Origin: Flavobacterium algicola
GTDB taxonomy: Bacteria; Bacteroidota; Bacteroidia; Flavobacteriales; Flavobacteriaceae
Reading direction: 5' to 3'
Assembly (NCBI RefSeq): GCF_022399565.1
Contig: NZ_JAJTUT010000001.1
Coordinates: 372,001-436,000, forward strand
DNA: 64,000 nt
The position numbers and the translations under genes are program-made. Positions 62,550 to 64,000 of this stretch are shown here, in pieces. The notes beneath the pieces were generated by a model that saw only the letters and a program-made list of their open reading frames with translations, made no database searches and had not been told where the DNA came from. Each line of letters begins with the position of its first letter. Position 1 is the stretch's first letter.

Positions 62550-62668
62550 ATGTTATGCCACTTTGAGATGACTGGAAATTCGTAACCGCTCAATTTTCGG
62601 CTAAGTGAATACTTGATGCGAAACGGCAATTCCACTAAATTCCAGCTAGCTCAAAACAGCGCTTATGC
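62550..62668 (-). repeat. Inter-gene module F (homologous set)
   Basis: Same sequence type as E: TTATGCCACTTTGAGATG, CTGGAAATTCGTAACCGCTC, TTGATGCGAAACGGCAATTC and TTCCAGCTAGCTCAAAA. Lies between the stop at 62684 (15 bases away) and the next start at 62525. Ends in GCTTATGCG, resembling its other end TGTTATGCC in inverse position. Confidence 0.8.
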
Positions 62669-62683
62669 GATCACATTTTCTAT

Positions 62684-63397
62684 TTATTGAAAATCTTTTT
62701 CTGTTATATTTTCGTTATATAATAATTTTATGATCGTAGCTATTTGTATGTTTTCACTTTCGCCAAATTTCATTTCGGTAAAATAAGTTAGGTCATTAAA
62801 TTTTTTATAATTAGAATAGTAAGTTGTGGAAAATGAATTTTTTTCTGCATTTAATATTTTTTCAGTTTTGGTTAATAGAAATGTAGTTTTGTCGTAATAT
62901 AAAACTTTTACAAGTCCATTTATTAAAGTAGCTTTTATTTTATTACAATTATTTGACTCGATTTTTTCTTCTCCAATAAATTCAAGATTATATAGACTTG
63001 GATTTATATAATCAAGTTCGTTGAAGATGTTTTCCTTGTAATTTTTATCTTTAAATTCTTCTTGGTCTGCTAGTTTTTTTTCTCCTTTATTCAGTTCATA
63101 ACCAACTTTTCCATTAAACCAATTTTGATAAACTGTTCTTCCTTGATAAACTATTTGAAAACTTCCTTTATTAGGTAGCATCTCTTTTACAATCCAATTA
63201 ACTTTTCTTCCTTGCATTTCAGTTTCGCTATCAGTATATAGTGTTTTTATACTATGTAATAATTTTTGTCCACCCATTGCATCTATAGATTTGTTTACTA
63301 TTTCTATTGCTGCATTATCAGATAGTTTTTGAGCATTTGCAAAATTTAGACTTAATATGTGCAATACGAGTAAAATGAATAATTGTTGTTTTTTCAT
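62684..63397 (-). CDS. Secreted LolA-like / outer membrane lipoprotein-sorting-type protein
   Basis: 237 residues: signal MKKQQLFILLVLHILSLNFA (cleavage near NAQ), then IEIVNKSIDAMGGQKLLHSI, LYTDSETEMQGRKVNWIVKE, SFQIVYQGRTVYQNWFNGKV and VLYYDKTTFLLTKTEK. This is the curved beta-sheet pattern of the LolA/LppX-like superfamily found widely in Bacteroidota. Probably binds a lipid or lipoprotein in the periplasm; not a canonical LolA. Followed by module F. Confidence 0.65.
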   Translation of the reverse strand: MKKQQLFILLVLHILSLNFANAQKLSDNAAIEIVNKSIDAMGGQKLLHSIKTLYTDSETEMQGRKVNWIVKEMLPNKGSFQIVYQGRTVYQNWFNGKVGYELNKGEKKLADQEEFKDKNYKENIFNELDYINPSLYNLEFIGEEKIESNNCNKIKATLINGLVKVLYYDKTTFLLTKTEKILNAEKNSFSTTYYSNYKKFNDLTYFTEMKFGESENIQIATIIKLLYNENITEKDFQ

Positions 63398-63440
63398 TTC
63401 TTTTAATATATTAGATTACTGTTTTTTTATTTGTCGCCCG

Positions 63441-63560
63441 ACGTTATGCCACTTTGAGATGGCTGGAAGTTCGTAACCGCTCGATTAGTGGCTTAACGAA
63501 AATATAGTGCGAATCGATAATTCCACTAAATTCCAGCTATATCCAAAGAGTTGTTAGCAG
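63441..63560 (-). repeat. Inter-gene module G (homologous set)
   Basis: ACGTTATGCCACTTTGAGAT, GGCTGGAAGTTCGTAACCGC, GGCTTAACGAAAA, TAATTCCACTAAATTCCAGC, then GTTGTTAGCAG at the inner end, four bases before the stop at 63565. Arms GGCTGGAA/TTCCAGCT are conserved while the distal arm (ATATCCAAAG) has drifted. Confidence 0.8.
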
Positions 63561-63564
63561 TAGC

Positions 63565-64000
63565 TTAGTTTTTGCTGATAACTATTCCATCACAAGATTC
63601 TTTACTCAAAATATATATTTGTTGATTGTTAATTGTGCTATAAATATATTTATCACTAACGAACCCTAAAAATTTTAAGCATTTTTTGTCGTTAATTTGT
63701 GTTTGATTTTTAGAATTTATAACATCAAAATATTTGTTTTCAGAATTATTATAAATTTTTAAGCTGTTAACTTTTCCCGACGAGAAACAAGCAATAGGGA
63801 AAAACGTAATAAAATGTCCTATATAATATCTCAAATAAACATTTTTTAGATATACCTTAACAGGAGTATAATTGAAAAATTTATAAAATAAATAGTATGA
63901 TAAAACTATAGATATTAACGTCCAATAAACTGGATTTTGGAATGGTTTATCGAAAAAAAATTGTATCCCTCCAACAAATAAAGTAACCCAAAGATTAATT
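63565..64000 (-). CDS. Membrane protein, 5' end cut by window
   Basis: The frame stays open from the stop at 63565 to the window edge (about 145 residues visible), so no start is seen; the TTG at 63834 is internal. Hydrophobic stretches LWVTLFVGGIQFFF, WTLISIVLSYYLFYKFFNY and YIGHFITFFPIACFSS suggest at least two or three membrane helices followed by a C-terminal soluble domain with DKKCLKFLGFVSDKYIYSTI and ending CDGIVISKN. No family recognised. Followed by module G. Confidence 0.6.
   Translation of the reverse strand, partial: INLWVTLFVGGIQFFFDKPFQNPVYWTLISIVLSYYLFYKFFNYTPVKVYLKNVYLRYYIGHFITFFPIACFSSGKVNSLKIYNNSENKYFDVINSKNQTQINDKKCLKFLGFVSDKYIYSTINNQQIYILSKESCDGIVISKN

Noticed and set aside
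60077..63560. CRISPR array as explanation of the repeats
   Set aside because: Units are ~120 bp with whole genes between them and internal symmetry; no spacers of uniform length and no cas genes.
60077..63560. Insertion-sequence or MITE copies
   Set aside because: No target-site duplications seen and all copies sit in one orientation right after stop codons, which random insertion would not give; not fully excluded.

Overview
The window comes from a low-GC (AT-rich) member of the Bacteroidota, most likely Flavobacteriaceae close to Flavobacterium. Reasons: the gene families (DUF6175 cluster, methylmalonyl-CoA mutase small subunit next to a DivIC-like gene and udk, SurA-like foldase next to MoxR), many lipoproteins with Bacteroidota-type lipoboxes, promoter-like TAnnTTTG boxes in place of an E. 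coli -10, and gene starts without strong Shine-Dalgarno sequences. No rRNA, tRNA, CRISPR array, insertion sequence or phage gene was recognised. Both ends of the window cut a gene.

Layout. 1-3240 (minus): four-gene secreted/lipoprotein cluster with a DUF6175 protein, conserved in Bacteroidota but of unknown function. 3880-7691: a membrane protein facing a small lipoprotein, TPR histidine kinase and response regulator operon. 8338-16141 (plus): AraC regulator, FAD/NAD(P)-binding protein, large-subunit catalase, DUF2383 and DUF1328 stress proteins, GH130 glycosidase. 16587-25852: AI-2E-type permease, SLC13-type permease, small protein, then (minus) a glycosyltransferase with a C-terminal toroid domain, two membrane proteins and a PfpI/DJ-1 protein. 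26212-27759 (plus): YtxH envelope-stress operon. 28280-32656: orphan kinase with about nine PAS domains.

32758-41103 (minus) is an L-rhamnose catabolic locus: kinase, isomerase, aldolase-dehydrogenase fusion, RhaT symporter, GntR regulator with a sugar-sensing domain, and a secreted esterase. Together these would import L-rhamnose, isomerise it to rhamnulose, phosphorylate it, cleave it to DHAP and lactaldehyde, and oxidise lactaldehyde to lactate. 41300-55385 (minus) is mainly housekeeping: methylmalonyl-CoA mutase small subunit (no large subunit beside it), DivIC/FtsB-like protein, uridine kinase, LysM/NlpC-P60 hydrolase, two different aconitases in tandem, a PL7 alginate lyase lipoprotein, MoxR and a SurA-like foldase.

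56204-64000 (minus) is an accessory region. After a secreted cupin protein come small secreted, lipoprotein, acetyltransferase and beta-barrel genes. From about 58.8 kb onward each gene is followed by a roughly 120-bp imperfect inverted-repeat module placed just after its stop codon; four modules are clearly homologous. This one-gene-one-repeat layout resembles an integron cassette array without a visible integrase and is the most unusual structure in the window.
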